A stretch of DNA of 64,000 nucleotides from CATQHW01 sp965215345 (GCA_965215345.1 CBDCDL010000002.1:744001-808000), one strand, 5' to 3'; shown: positions 50,863 through 60,874, counted from the stretch's first letter. The notes: generated from the letters alone by a model not told the origin. Made by a program: numbers and translations.

Positions 50863-50885
50863 GTGCCGCGGCACGGTACGGTACC
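50863..50885. promoter_or_regulatory. Two contiguous palindromes upstream of the Gfo/Idh gene
   Basis: GTGCCGCGGCAC (50863-50874) is followed directly by GGTAC-G-GTACC (50875-50885), 25-47 bases upstream of the GTG start on the minus strand. Their position fits tandem operator sites for a sugar-responsive repressor. This is inference from symmetry and location. Confidence 0.4.
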
Positions 50886-51016
50886 ACGCCGGGTCCCCTG
50901 CGGGACCGCCCATGGCGCGCCCGGCGCCGAGCATCGCCGAAGCCGTCCACGCGACCTGCCGTTGCCGAGCGAGTGGGAGGCAGCCGAGCGCGGAGATCTT
51001 CCGTGGTCAGGCGAGA

Positions 51017-51517
51017 TCAGCCCTGCGGTCCCGGCACGCGGGCGTCGCGCAGGATCCGCTCCACGCACTCCGCGACGCCGGCGCGGTCGGTGTCGATGAT
51101 GCTGTCGGCCGGCTCCGGCGGCTCGTAGTCCGCGGCGTCCCACGTGCGGCGGTACACGCCCTTGTGGTCGCGCTGCCGGGCGACCTCCGGCGGGCAGCGC
51201 AGCCATACCAGGTGCAGACCGGCGAGCGCCCGCGCCGGCGCCCGGATCCGCTCGGTGGGCGAAACCATCGCCACCACCACGTCGACGTCGCCGGCCAGCC
51301 GCGCCGCCATCGCGGCGACCCGGCGCACGTTCTCCCGCCGGTCGGCCGCCGAGAAGCCGAGCCCGCGGCTCAGCGCGCCGCGGCGCACCACGTCGCCGTC
51401 GATCAGGCACGCCACGCGGCCCAGGTCGCCCAGGCGCTCGACCAGCGCCCGGCCGACGGCCGTCTTGCCGCTGCAGGGCATGCCGGTGAGCCAGAATACC
51501 GCCATCCGCCGCCGCAA
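51017..51517 (-). CDS. cysC: Adenylylsulfate kinase-like protein
   Basis: This 166-residue P-loop kinase has Walker A LTGMPCSGKTAVGRAL and the APS-kinase segment LIDGDVVRRGALSRGLGFSAADRRENVRRVA. The later region (HKGVYRRTWDAADYEPPE) matches CysC GLY..A..G...FTG..DPYE..L weakly. An ATG at 51505 may be the true start. CysC phosphorylates APS to PAPS. No sulfate-assimilation genes are nearby, so an alternative role, such as supplying PAPS for sulfated glycans, is possible. Confidence 0.8.
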   Translation of the reverse strand: MRRRMAVFWLTGMPCSGKTAVGRALVERLGDLGRVACLIDGDVVRRGALSRGLGFSAADRRENVRRVAAMAARLAGDVDVVVAMVSPTERIRAPARALAGLHLVWLRCPPEVARQRDHKGVYRRTWDAADYEPPEPADSIIDTDRAGVAECVERILRDARVPGPQG

Positions 51518-51541
51518 CCGTCCGCGACCGCGCCCCGATCG

Positions 51542-51573
51542 TCAAGGCTCGGGGGCTCGGGGGCGAGCCTTGA
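51542..51573 (-). terminator. 10-bp hairpin downstream of the antiporter gene
   Basis: TCAAGGCTCG (51542-51551) pairs with CGAGCCTTGA (51564-51573) around a G-rich loop. It lies after the minus-strand antiporter and before the cysC-like start. There is no clear U-run. Confidence 0.45.
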
Positions 51574-51664
51574 AACCGTGTCGCGGGTTTACGATACCCG
51601 CCTTCCGGAACACTCGGTAAACCTCGGCCTTCGAGCGGGAAGGAGATCCGACATGGTCACCCGG

Positions 51665-52885
<1,221 letters not shown>

Positions 52886-52969
52886 GACCGTCGGATTCTA
52901 TTCGGGCGGCGAGGAATCGGCACGGTCCCGGCACCGCCCCGTCCGTGGCCATCGTATGATCGGGCCGCC

Positions 52970-54127
52970 ATGAACCGGTACCGGACCGCGACGATCGCGT
53001 GCGGGATGATAGCCCGCGTGCACGCCCGTGCCTGGCTGGGCGTGCCCGGCCGGCCGGCCGGGATCGGGGCCATCGCCGACAGCAACCCGGACGCCTTGCG
53101 CGAGTTCGGGGAGTTCTTCGACGTGGCCGCCGAGCACCGCTACGCCGACTACCGCGAGATGCTGGACGCTGAGCGCCCCGACTTCGTCGACGTCTGCTCC
53201 TGGCACGCCCAGCACGCGGAGATGGTGATCGCCGCCGCCGCCCGGCGGCCCAGGGCGATCATCTGCCAGAAGCCGATGGCCGTGGACCTGGGCGAGGCGG
53301 ACCGCATGCTCACCGCCTGCGAGCGCAACGGCGTCAAGCTGGCGATCGCCTACCAGCGCCCGCACCACGCGGCCTGGCTGCGCGCGCGGGAGCTGATCCG
53401 CGACGGCGCCATCGGCCGGGTCGCGCAGGTGACCGTGGCGTCGGGCGGCAACCTCCTCAACGTCAACTCGCACAACATCCGCCTGGCGCTGTTCCTGATG
53501 GACGAGCCGGCGGTCGAATGGGTGCTCGGCGCGGTCGAGCGCACCACCGACCACGTGGAGCGCGGCCTGCCGGCCGAGGACGCGTGCCTGGGGATCGCAG
53601 GCTGCGCCAACGGGGCGACCATCCTCATCCACAGCGGCGGGGACGGGCCGCAGACCCTGCGCGTGACCGGCGCCGACGGCATCATGGAGCTGGGCACGGA
53701 GGTGCCCCCGGTGGAAGAGCTCCCTTCGGACGCGCCGATGTACATGCCGGAAGGGCCGACGGCCCGCTACAACCGCGAGATCGGCACGGCTCGCTACCTC
53801 GGCGCGTCGACCGGCGGCTGGCAGACGGTCGAGGCGGCGTGGCACGACCCGTGGGCGCACCAGTGCCGGGAGACCATCGACTGGGTCGAGGGGCGGCTCG
53901 AGCGGCCGATCTCGGGCGCCGACCGCGGGCGCGCGGTGCAGGAAGTGATGATGGCGCTGTTCGAGTCGGCGCGGAAGCGCCAGCGCATCCACCTGCCACT
54001 GAAGACGCGCGTCAATCCGCTCAGCCTGATGGTCGACGCAGGCGAGTTGCCGGTCGAGTGGCCGGGCCGCCACGAGAGCCGTTCGGGGATCGTCCGAGGC
54101 GAGGCGATGGCGTGGGCCGAGCGATGA
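52970..54127 (+). CDS. Gfo/Idh/MocA family oxidoreductase
   Basis: This 385-residue protein starts at ATG 52970 (MNRYRTATIACGMIARVHARAW). The EKP motif appears as CQKPMAVDLGEADRML, with Gln in place of Glu. The C-terminal domain includes QCRETIDWVEGRLERPISGADRGRAVQ, the usual ligand-domain end. A much longer plus-strand frame (from 50822) runs through it, but the upstream 700 codons are antisense to the cysC-like and antiporter genes. The substrate is unknown. Confidence 0.87.
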   Translation: MNRYRTATIACGMIARVHARAWLGVPGRPAGIGAIADSNPDALREFGEFFDVAAEHRYADYREMLDAERPDFVDVCSWHAQHAEMVIAAAARRPRAIICQKPMAVDLGEADRMLTACERNGVKLAIAYQRPHHAAWLRARELIRDGAIGRVAQVTVASGGNLLNVNSHNIRLALFLMDEPAVEWVLGAVERTTDHVERGLPAEDACLGIAGCANGATILIHSGGDGPQTLRVTGADGIMELGTEVPPVEELPSDAPMYMPEGPTARYNREIGTARYLGASTGGWQTVEAAWHDPWAHQCRETIDWVEGRLERPISGADRGRAVQEVMMALFESARKRQRIHLPLKTRVNPLSLMVDAGELPVEWPGRHESRSGIVRGEAMAWAER

Positions 54128-54186
54128 CGGCCCGCCTCGACCGCCAGAGCTGAAGCGCGGCGGCGCCGGCGAGCGCTCATGCCGGC

Positions 54187-54861
54187 ATGGAACACTCACG
54201 CTGCGTTCGCGGCCGGAGCGCCGCTCTGGCAACACTCCTGACCGCGGCATCCCTGACCGGATGCATGGACTTCACGTCGAACTCCGAAAGCGCCGACCCC
54301 GCAGCGCCGGACGGCAGCGGCGCGGACAGCCCACGGCCGCCGGCCCTGAAGCTGGTGATCAACGAAGTCGACTACGACCAGGCAGGCGCCGACGACGCCG
54401 AGTTCGTGGAGATCCTCAATCCGAACTCGTCCGCCGTGGAGCTTGACGACTACCGGATCGAGCTGGTCAACGGCGCCAATGGGCGCCGCTACGGCTCCTA
54501 CGCTCCCGCCGGACGCCTGGATGCCGGCGCGTACCTCGTGATCGGCGACCAGGCGGTCATCCATGCCCTGCCCGCCGGCACGGCCGCGGTACCGCTCAAG
54601 AGCGGCGGCCTGCAGAACGGCCCGGATGCCGTCCGCATCGTGGAGGCCGCCACCGGCCGCGTGCTGGACGCCCTCCACTACGAGGAAGCGATCCCGGACA
54701 CCGGCGAAGGCCGGCCGGCGCCGGAGGACGCCACCGACTCACCGACGTCGATCGGCAGATGCCCCGACGGCTTCGACAGCGACGACAACGGCGCCGACTT
54801 CGCGGCCGCGCCGCCGACACCGGGCGCAGCCAACGCCTGCGCCGGCCTGGTCTCCGGCTGA
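54187..54861 (+). CDS. Lipoprotein with lamin-tail domain
   Basis: This 224-residue protein has a type II signal peptide ending in the lipobox SLTGC (Cys at about residue 26) and a linker rich in Ser, Pro and Asp. Its lamin-tail domain begins LVINEVDYDQAGADDAEFVE, continues with LDAGAYLVIGDQAVI, and ends TSIGRCPDGFDSDDNGADF. It probably sits on the outer surface. The next gene encodes a longer paralogue with the same signal region and the same C-terminal domain. Confidence 0.88.
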   Translation: MEHSRCVRGRSAALATLLTAASLTGCMDFTSNSESADPAAPDGSGADSPRPPALKLVINEVDYDQAGADDAEFVEILNPNSSAVELDDYRIELVNGANGRRYGSYAPAGRLDAGAYLVIGDQAVIHALPAGTAAVPLKSGGLQNGPDAVRIVEAATGRVLDALHYEEAIPDTGEGRPAPEDATDSPTSIGRCPDGFDSDDNGADFAAAPPTPGAANACAGLVSG

Positions 54862-54893
54862 AGCGCCGCGGACGCCGCGACCGTATCTCGGGC

Positions 54894-56519
54894 ATGGAAC
54901 ACCTTCATTCACTTCGCGGCGTCGTTGCCGGGCTGGCAGCGATGCTCGTCGCAGCATCCCTGACGGGATGCATGGAATTCATGGACATGGCGTCGCTCGA
55001 CAGCCCGCCGTCCACCGAGCGCCCGGCATCGAGCGAGGGACCGCCAAGCGCCACCGGGCGGCGCGCCGAAACGACATCGGTGACCGTACGGGTTGCCGGG
55101 CCGCTGACCGTCGCCTCGGCGATCGGCGGCCACGACGACATCGCGTCGGTGACCCTCAGCGTGGCCGGCAATGACGCCGAAGGAACCCCGCAAGACCCGT
55201 TGGCCACGACCACGCTCGCGCGGTCGCCGTCCGGCGTCTGGACCGGAACCCTGTCCGGACTCACCATCAACACGGAACTGACCTTCACCGCACAGGCGCT
55301 GAACGGCGACGGCACGGCGATCTTCCAGGGAACCCATACCGCCACGCTCACCGACGTCGGCGCGCAGATCACGATCCGGCTGAGCGCGGTCTACGACGAC
55401 CAGGAGAATCGGTTCCCGAAGGTCACCGGGATCAGCATCAGCAACGTCTCGACCGCCGTGCCGGCCGCCGTCAGCATCAGCGTGACAGGGTCGGGCACGG
55501 AAGAGCTCGACTACGAGTTCAGCGGCGGCGCGTTCGATCCGAACAGCGGCACCGTCACGCTGACGTCCGGAACGGGGACCGTCACGGCCACCTACACGCC
55601 GCCGAGCGTCGTCGGCTGGTACACCGCGCAGATCGCCCTGACGAATGCCCAGGGCCATCGGGTCGAGGCGGACTTTCAGATCAGAGTGCAGACCGCCGGC
55701 CTCACGGCCAACCTGGGACCGGTCGTGCAGGGCATCACCGGCAAGCTCACCCCCGCCGGCGTGCGCTGGACCGCCAGCGTTTCCGCCGCCGGCGACGGCT
55801 CCGGCCTGACCTATGCCTGGACGTTCACCGAGGCCGACAGCAGCGCCGGAACGTTCACGGACGCGGCCACGAATCCCACCGTCATGACCGGCTACACGCA
55901 GACGACCGCCGGCACGTTGTCCGTCACGGTCACCGACACGGCCGGCCTTGTGACCAGCGCCAGCATCGCGGTCGCGGCGAGCATGTTCCCGGATCTCCCG
56001 CTCGCGCCACCGGCGGCGGTGCTGCTCGTCAACGAGATCGACTACGACCAGACCGGCAGCACCGACGAAGCCGAGTTCATCGAGATCCTGAACCCCGGAT
56101 CGGTCGCGGTCGATCTTGCGGCCTACCGGTTCGAGCTGGTCGACGGCGCCGACGGCGAACCCTATCTGTCCTACGACGGCGACGGACACCTCGCCGCCGG
56201 GAAGTTCCTGGTGATCGCCGATAAGGATGTCATCGCCGGGCTGCCGCAGAACACCCCCTCGCTGCCGCTCACCGGCACCGGCGTGACCAACGGCCCCGAC
56301 GGCGTCCGCATCGTCGCGCAGGCGGACGGGCGCGTGGTCGATGCCGTCCACTACGAACGCGCCGTCCCGGGCGCCGGCGAAGGCTCGCCGACGACGGCCG
56401 ATCCAGACGCGCAGGACACGTCGATCGGCCGATGCCCCAACGGCTTCGACAGCGACGACAACGGCCTGGACTTCCGCACCATGACGGCGACGCCCGGCGC
56501 CGCCAACACCTGCTCGTAG
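54894..56519 (+). CDS. Lipoprotein with Ig-like region and C-terminal lamin-tail domain
   Basis: This 541-residue protein starts at ATG 54894. Its lipobox SLTGC is in the same context as the upstream gene (MEH...AASLTGCM). Residues about 60-400 form beta-rich Ig/PKD-like modules with many Thr and Ser (TVASAIGGHDDIASVTLSVA, YAWTFTEADSSAGTFTD). The C-terminal 160 residues are a lamin-tail domain (LLVNEIDYDQTGSTDEAEFI ... TSIGRCPNGFDSDDNGLDF), close to that of 54187-54861. The pair arose by tandem duplication, with the middle region gained or lost. Confidence 0.88.
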   Translation: MEHLHSLRGVVAGLAAMLVAASLTGCMEFMDMASLDSPPSTERPASSEGPPSATGRRAETTSVTVRVAGPLTVASAIGGHDDIASVTLSVAGNDAEGTPQDPLATTTLARSPSGVWTGTLSGLTINTELTFTAQALNGDGTAIFQGTHTATLTDVGAQITIRLSAVYDDQENRFPKVTGISISNVSTAVPAAVSISVTGSGTEELDYEFSGGAFDPNSGTVTLTSGTGTVTATYTPPSVVGWYTAQIALTNAQGHRVEADFQIRVQTAGLTANLGPVVQGITGKLTPAGVRWTASVSAAGDGSGLTYAWTFTEADSSAGTFTDAATNPTVMTGYTQTTAGTLSVTVTDTAGLVTSASIAVAASMFPDLPLAPPAAVLLVNEIDYDQTGSTDEAEFIEILNPGSVAVDLAAYRFELVDGADGEPYLSYDGDGHLAAGKFLVIADKDVIAGLPQNTPSLPLTGTGVTNGPDGVRIVAQADGRVVDAVHYERAVPGAGEGSPTTADPDAQDTSIGRCPNGFDSDDNGLDFRTMTATPGAANTCS

Positions 56520-56532
56520 CGGCAGGAGCCGT

Positions 56533-56569
56533 CCCCCGCGTGGCGCATTCGCACGGCGCCACGCGGGGG
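56533..56569 (+). terminator. 14-bp hairpin after the lamin-tail lipoprotein gene
   Basis: CCCCCGCGTGGCGC (56533-56546) pairs perfectly with GCGCCACGCGGGGG (56556-56569) around nine bases. It starts 14 bases after the stop and is followed by TCTCC, so it is a strong terminator-like stem without a long U-run. It separates the lipoprotein genes from the toxin-antitoxin pair. Confidence 0.6.
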
Positions 56570-56593
56570 TCTCCGCGTCGCACCCACCTGGCC

Positions 56594-56860
56594 ATGGCCA
56601 GCGCATTCAAGGTCGAGTACAGCAGGAGTGCGCGTCGGCGGGTCCACCGTTTGCCCGGAAACGTCGCGCATACGATCATCGGCAAGATTCGTGAACTGGC
56701 TCTGGATCCATTCGCGCCGAACAACAACGTGACCAAGCTGCGAGAACTCGACGGGTACCGGCTTCGGGTCGGAGACTGGCGAGTGCTGTACAGCCTTGAC
56801 GTCCAGTCACGTTTGCTGAGAGTCGCGGCAATCGTGCCGCGTGGGGAGGCATATCGATGA
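56594..56860 (+). CDS. RelE-family toxin
   Basis: This 88-residue protein has the RelE/ParE pattern FKVEYSRSARRRVHRLPGNV, NVTKLRELDGYRLRVGDWRV and LYSLDVQSRLLRVAAIVPRGEAYR. It starts at ATG 56594; the longer frame upstream is within the lipoprotein gene. Family members cleave mRNA on the ribosome or inhibit gyrase. The stop overlaps the antitoxin start (ATGA). Confidence 0.92.
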   Translation: MASAFKVEYSRSARRRVHRLPGNVAHTIIGKIRELALDPFAPNNNVTKLRELDGYRLRVGDWRVLYSLDVQSRLLRVAAIVPRGEAYR

Positions 56861-57261
56861 GCAATCACATCGAGACCGTCACGCGCGACGGCGAGCCACA
56901 CGTGGTGGTTCCACTCTCGGACTATCGTGCGTTGCTGGCTGCCGTTGACGAAGACGCCGTCGATGCGGCGATCCTGCGGCGCGTTCTCGACGATCCTGAC
57001 CAGGATTGGGTACCCGCAGACGTGGTCAGACGTTTGGCGGCCGGCGAGAACGCGGTGCGGGTCTGGCGTGAGCATCGCGGATTGAAAGCGTGCGACCTCG
57101 CTGCCGCCGCCGGGATCGGGAGATCGTACCTCTCGGCCATCGAGGCCGGCAGGAAGCCCGGTTCGATCAAGGCCCTGCACGGCATAGCCGAGGCACTCGG
57201 CGTGACCATCGACGACCTGGTGGCGCCGGCATGCACAGGAGGCGCCGGCGCGGCACAATGA
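56857..57261 (+). CDS. Xre-type antitoxin with Phd-like N-terminal segment
   Basis: The C-terminal half (about 65-125) of this 134-residue protein is an Xre helix-turn-helix (VWREHRGLKACDLAAAAGIG, SYLSAIEAGRKPGSIKALHG). The N-terminal part (PHVVVPLSDYRALLAAVDED) resembles the region in Phd/YefM antitoxins and related proteins where a strand and helix precede the toxin-binding segment. The order toxin then antitoxin is as in higBA or RelE/Xre pairs. It lies seven bases upstream of the dehydrogenase gene and could influence its transcription. Confidence 0.9.
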   Translation: MSNHIETVTRDGEPHVVVPLSDYRALLAAVDEDAVDAAILRRVLDDPDQDWVPADVVRRLAAGENAVRVWREHRGLKACDLAAAAGIGRSYLSAIEAGRKPGSIKALHGIAEALGVTIDDLVAPACTGGAGAAQ

Positions 57262-57268
57262 CGGGGCC

Positions 57269-58258
57269 ATGCGCATCTACATCAGCCGCCAATTGCAGAA
57301 CCCGGAATTCTCCTCCGACGCCCGGCGGGCGGGGATCGCTCGCTTGGGCGAGCTTGCCGATGTCGAGGAGTTGCCCGCCCCGCTGACCGCCGCCGACGCG
57401 CCCGGCGTGGTCGCCGTGATCGCGGACGGCACCTTCTTCTCCGACGATTTCTACGCCGCTGCCGACGACCTTCGGGTCGTGGCGCGCTGGGGCGTCGGGT
57501 TCGACCAGGTCAACCTTGCCGGCGCCACCCGCTACGGCGTGCCGGTCACGATCACCCCCGTGCACATGGACACGGTGGCCGAGTACACGATCGCGCAGTG
57601 GATGGCCACCATGAAACGCACCTACACCTTCAACCGGATGGCCCACGCCGGCGACTCGCGCGTGATCCGCTGCTACGACGTGCAGGGCTCCTGCCTCGGC
57701 CTGTACGGGTTCGGGCGCATCGGCCAGGAGGTGGCCAGGCGGGCCATCCCGCTCCTGGGCAAGCGCGGCCGGCTGCTGGTGTACGACATCCGCGACGACA
57801 TCGCCGAGCTCGCCGCCCGCTTCGGGGGCGAGGCGGTGGTGGAACCGGAAGAGCTGTTCCGGCGCTGCGACACCGTGTGCGTGCACGTCTCCGGGGCCGA
57901 CCCGGTCGTCGGCTACGAGCAGCTCGCCCTCATGCAGCCGCACGCGTCGGTGATCAACCCGTCCCGCGGCACCCTGGTCGATGACGCCGGGGCGCACCGC
58001 GCCGTCGAGGAGGGCACGCTGTTCTACTACGTGGTCGACGACCCGGTGGACGGCCCGCGCGCCATCCACCGCGACCATCCGCGCATCATCGCCACCAACC
58101 ACTCGGGCGGCATCACCGTCGAGTCCTCCGCGCGCCTGGATGCCAAGACCTTCGAGCAGGTGACCGACGCCGTGCACGGCCGTCAGCCCGACCACGTGCT
58201 GAACCCGGACGCGCTCGACCACCCGCGCGTGCGCGCGTGGCTGCGGGAGCGGCGCTGA
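57269..58258 (+). CDS. D-isomer-specific 2-hydroxyacid dehydrogenase
   Basis: This 329-residue protein has the NAD motif GLYGFGRIGQEVARRA at about 149-164. The catalytic Arg region is INPSRGTLVDDAG, and the Glu/His segment reads NHSGGITVESSARLDAKTF. The N-terminal substrate domain has the family's VVARWGVGFDQVNL. Plausible substrates are phosphoglycerate-like or keto-acid compounds. It follows the RelE/Xre pair with an 8-base gap. Confidence 0.92.
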   Translation: MRIYISRQLQNPEFSSDARRAGIARLGELADVEELPAPLTAADAPGVVAVIADGTFFSDDFYAAADDLRVVARWGVGFDQVNLAGATRYGVPVTITPVHMDTVAEYTIAQWMATMKRTYTFNRMAHAGDSRVIRCYDVQGSCLGLYGFGRIGQEVARRAIPLLGKRGRLLVYDIRDDIAELAARFGGEAVVEPEELFRRCDTVCVHVSGADPVVGYEQLALMQPHASVINPSRGTLVDDAGAHRAVEEGTLFYYVVDDPVDGPRAIHRDHPRIIATNHSGGITVESSARLDAKTFEQVTDAVHGRQPDHVLNPDALDHPRVRAWLRERR

Positions 58259-58270
58259 GGCGGCTGGCGG

Positions 58271-59974
58271 CTACTCCGCCGGGACCACGGCCGGCAGATA
58301 GATCCGGTTGTCGTGGACCGACGCCACCGCCGGATCGTCCCGGAGCCGGGCCTTGACCAGCTCGCGGTGCTCACCGTCGTCCAGCCGTACCAGCGAGTAA
58401 CGACCGCCGGCCGCTGCGCCTTCCCGGAAGCGGACGACCACGCTGTGAGCATCGACGCTGCCTGCTGCCGGTGCTCCCTGTGGTGAGGCGCCGCCGGGAA
58501 CGAGGGAGCGTCTGGAGGTCAGTGGATCACCCCCGAAGGAGACCGCGGGGTAGGAGCCGAACAGCGCGAACGCGTCCAGTACGCCGGCGACCGGCCGGCC
58601 GGCGCCGACCGTGGCGAGCATCGCGCGCACGTCGCGCAGGGTGAGGGAGGTGGCGACGCCGTCCAGCAGCGCCAGGACGCCGCTTACGTGGGCGGCCGCG
58701 ATCGATGTGCCGTGGTCCAGCGTGACGACCCAGGATGCCGGGCCGGCGCCGCCGCCTGCGGCCAGCGTCGGCACGCCGGCCCGGCCGGCGCCGCCGGGTG
58801 CGATGACGTCGATCTCGGGGCCGGAATTGGACGTGGGCGCGAGCGCCCCGTCCATCCCCGCCGCCGCCACCGCCAGGGTGTAGCGGGAGTTGGCCGGAGC
58901 CCGCACCGCGGAGCCGTGGTTGCCGGCGGCGCTCACCACGATGGCGCCCGCTTCGGTGACGCGGCGCAGGGCGTCCTCCAGCACCTCGTCGGGAGGCCCC
59001 GGCAGGGAGTCCGCGAAGCTGAGATTGATGATGCCTGCCGGCCGGCGCGGCCGGCTGCCCGAATCGTTCTCCAGCCCGGCGGCGTACAGCAGGCCCTGTA
59101 CGACGTCGTAGCTCGTGGCGCCGCGCGGCGCCACCACGCGGACCGGCATGATCGTCACTCGCGAGCGGCCCCACGGCCACCCCATGCCGGCCACGCCGCT
59201 GCCGTTGTCGGTATGCGCGGCGATGATGCCGGCGATCGCCGTCCCGTGCCGGGGACCGCCGGTCGCGGGGTCCGTGGCGTCGGGATCGATGCCGTCGCCG
59301 TCGGCGGCGGCCTCCGGGTCGCGGATGAAGTCGTAGCCGGCCGCGGTGTCCAGGTTGGGCAGCAGGTCCGGATGCGGGACGTAGCCGGTGTCCAGCACCG
59401 CCACCACCACCGCCCCCGGCTCCGGCAGCACGTGCGCCCCGAGCGCGTGCCATACCTCCGGCAGCCGGATCTGCCGCAACGGCCACTGGCCGTCGCTGGA
59501 ACCGCCGCAGCGGGCGGCCGCCGCGGCGGGATAACACGGGTCGCCGGGAACCGGTGGCCGTCCCGGCAGCGCCGCCACGACTGCCTGGGCCGACGCCTGA
59601 AGGTCGGACCCGGCCACGCCCGAGTTGCGCACGCGGACGGTCAGGGTGTGGCGTCCGGGCGCAAGCGGACGCGGCGGTCGGTAGAACCTGACCCCTGGAT
59701 CCAGGCGCCGGTACGGCTCCCCGTCCAGGGACACCTCGACGGCGCCGGCCTGCGGAGGGATGCCGGCCCATTTCCAGAGCGGCGGATTTGCATAGTCGCC
59801 CAGCAGCACGGACCGATGCACCGACACGCTCAGCATCGCCGGCTCCTGGCACGACGCGAGCAGCACCGCGATGACGGTACCGGCAAGCACGGCCGGAACC
59901 CGCGACACGACGGTGTTCAAGGGACGTGAACGTCGACCCGGACTTCGAACGCGACGGTCAGCCGCGGGCTTCAC
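58271..59974 (-). CDS. Subtilisin-like (S8) serine protease lipoprotein
   Basis: This 567-residue protein has a signal sequence with lipobox VLLASC (about residue 42). An N-terminal region (about 45-190) carries a beta-rich WKWAGIPPQAGAVEVSLDGE segment. The catalytic domain contains the Asp (AVLDTGYVPHPD), His (GGPRHGTAIAGIIAAH), oxyanion Asn (VVSAAGNHGS) and Ser (LDHGTSIAAAHVSGVLALL). All triad residues are present. The C-terminus (VVRFREGAAAGGRY ... RLRDDPAVASVHDNRIYLP) looks like a small inhibitor-like or S8-prodomain fold placed at the end. The start is GTG 59974. It is probably anchored at the cell surface. Confidence 0.9.
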   Translation of the reverse strand: MKPAADRRVRSPGRRSRPLNTVVSRVPAVLAGTVIAVLLASCQEPAMLSVSVHRSVLLGDYANPPLWKWAGIPPQAGAVEVSLDGEPYRRLDPGVRFYRPPRPLAPGRHTLTVRVRNSGVAGSDLQASAQAVVAALPGRPPVPGDPCYPAAAAARCGGSSDGQWPLRQIRLPEVWHALGAHVLPEPGAVVVAVLDTGYVPHPDLLPNLDTAAGYDFIRDPEAAADGDGIDPDATDPATGGPRHGTAIAGIIAAHTDNGSGVAGMGWPWGRSRVTIMPVRVVAPRGATSYDVVQGLLYAAGLENDSGSRPRRPAGIINLSFADSLPGPPDEVLEDALRRVTEAGAIVVSAAGNHGSAVRAPANSRYTLAVAAAGMDGALAPTSNSGPEIDVIAPGGAGRAGVPTLAAGGGAGPASWVVTLDHGTSIAAAHVSGVLALLDGVATSLTLRDVRAMLATVGAGRPVAGVLDAFALFGSYPAVSFGGDPLTSRRSLVPGGASPQGAPAAGSVDAHSVVVRFREGAAAGGRYSLVRLDDGEHRELVKARLRDDPAVASVHDNRIYLPAVVPAE

Positions 59975-60082
59975 CGCGAGCCTGTCGACATCGACGCGAC
60001 GCCGCGTCCGGGTCGAGCCGCCCCTGGCCTACCGGGACATCAGCGGCCATGACAGGTCCATCCTATACCCTGATGACCGCCC

Positions 60083-60673
60083 ATGTGCAGCGGACCGATG
60101 ACGCCGGGTTCGGCTGACCGCGGCGGCCTGCGCAAGCGGGCGCGCCGCATCCGCGACGCGATACCGGCGGCGGAGCGGATGCGGCTGAGCGCACAGGTGT
60201 GCGCACGCGCCCTGCGCCTGTTGGCAGGGACCGACGCGAACACCGTGATGGTCTACGTGAGCTTCCGCAGCGAGGTGGAGACCGCCGGGCTGATCGACGA
60301 GTTGCGCCGCACGCACCGGGTGGCCGCGCCGCGGGTCGCGGACGCCGGGTGCATGGACGCGATGCTCCTGGCCGGCAAGCCGCTGGTGCGCAGCCGCCTG
60401 GGAATCCTGGAGCCGCCGGCCACGGCCGCGGTGGTGGAGCCGGCGTCGATCGACGCGGTGCTGGTGCCGGGGCTCGCCTTCGATCCGGCCGGCTACCGGC
60501 TGGGCTACGGCGGCGGCTACTACGACCGGTTCCTGGCCCGCTGCGCGGGGGCGCTCCGCATCGGCCTGGCGTTCGAGGCGCAGATGGTCGACTCGGCGCT
60601 GCCGCAATCCCGCGATCAGCCGCTGCGCCACATCGTGACCGAGCGGCGGGTGATCGACACGGTGCGCCGGTGA
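60083..60673 (+). CDS. 5-formyltetrahydrofolate cyclo-ligase
   Basis: This 196-residue protein has the ATP/folate motif LGYGGGYYDRFLARC and DAVLVPGLAFDPAGYR, typical of 5-FTHF cyclo-ligase (MTHFS). It converts 5-formyl-THF to 5,10-methenyl-THF. ATG 60098 is an alternative start that avoids five residues; a TATACC box at 60064 could give a short leader. Folate chemistry connects it functionally, but not by position, to the glycine cleavage operon. Confidence 0.92.
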   Translation: MCSGPMTPGSADRGGLRKRARRIRDAIPAAERMRLSAQVCARALRLLAGTDANTVMVYVSFRSEVETAGLIDELRRTHRVAAPRVADAGCMDAMLLAGKPLVRSRLGILEPPATAAVVEPASIDAVLVPGLAFDPAGYRLGYGGGYYDRFLARCAGALRIGLAFEAQMVDSALPQSRDQPLRHIVTERRVIDTVRR

Positions 60674-60720
60674 GCGGGCTGCTGCGCGGCGGCCTGCTGG
60701 TCGGCCCTTCAGCTACGAGT

Positions 60721-60746
60721 CGGCCGCTGCTCCGGAGCAGCGGCCG
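60721..60746. repeat. 26-bp perfect palindrome
   Basis: CGGCCGCTGCTCC is directly followed by its exact reverse complement GGAGCAGCGGCCG. It lies 48 bases after the 5-FTHF cyclo-ligase stop. As RNA it makes a 13-bp stem with no loop, apart from the bases forced open at the tip. It may be a terminator, a protein-binding site, or a hairpin end of a lost element. Confidence 0.7.
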
Positions 60747-60874
60747 CTGGCTCGCCCTGGCCGGCAACGTCGGCCTGAACCTCGGCACCGGCCTGCTGAC
60801 GACCGCGGCCGGCATCGCCCTGGCGCGGCAGGTCGCCGGCGGGGCGTAGCGGGGCGCGGTCGCTTTCCCGGACC

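Noticed and set aside
60670..60849. 59-codon ORF starting GTG at the cyclo-ligase stop
   Set aside because: It spans the 26-bp palindrome, has no Shine-Dalgarno sequence or homology that I recognise, and could be chance. The overlap-type start is its only support.
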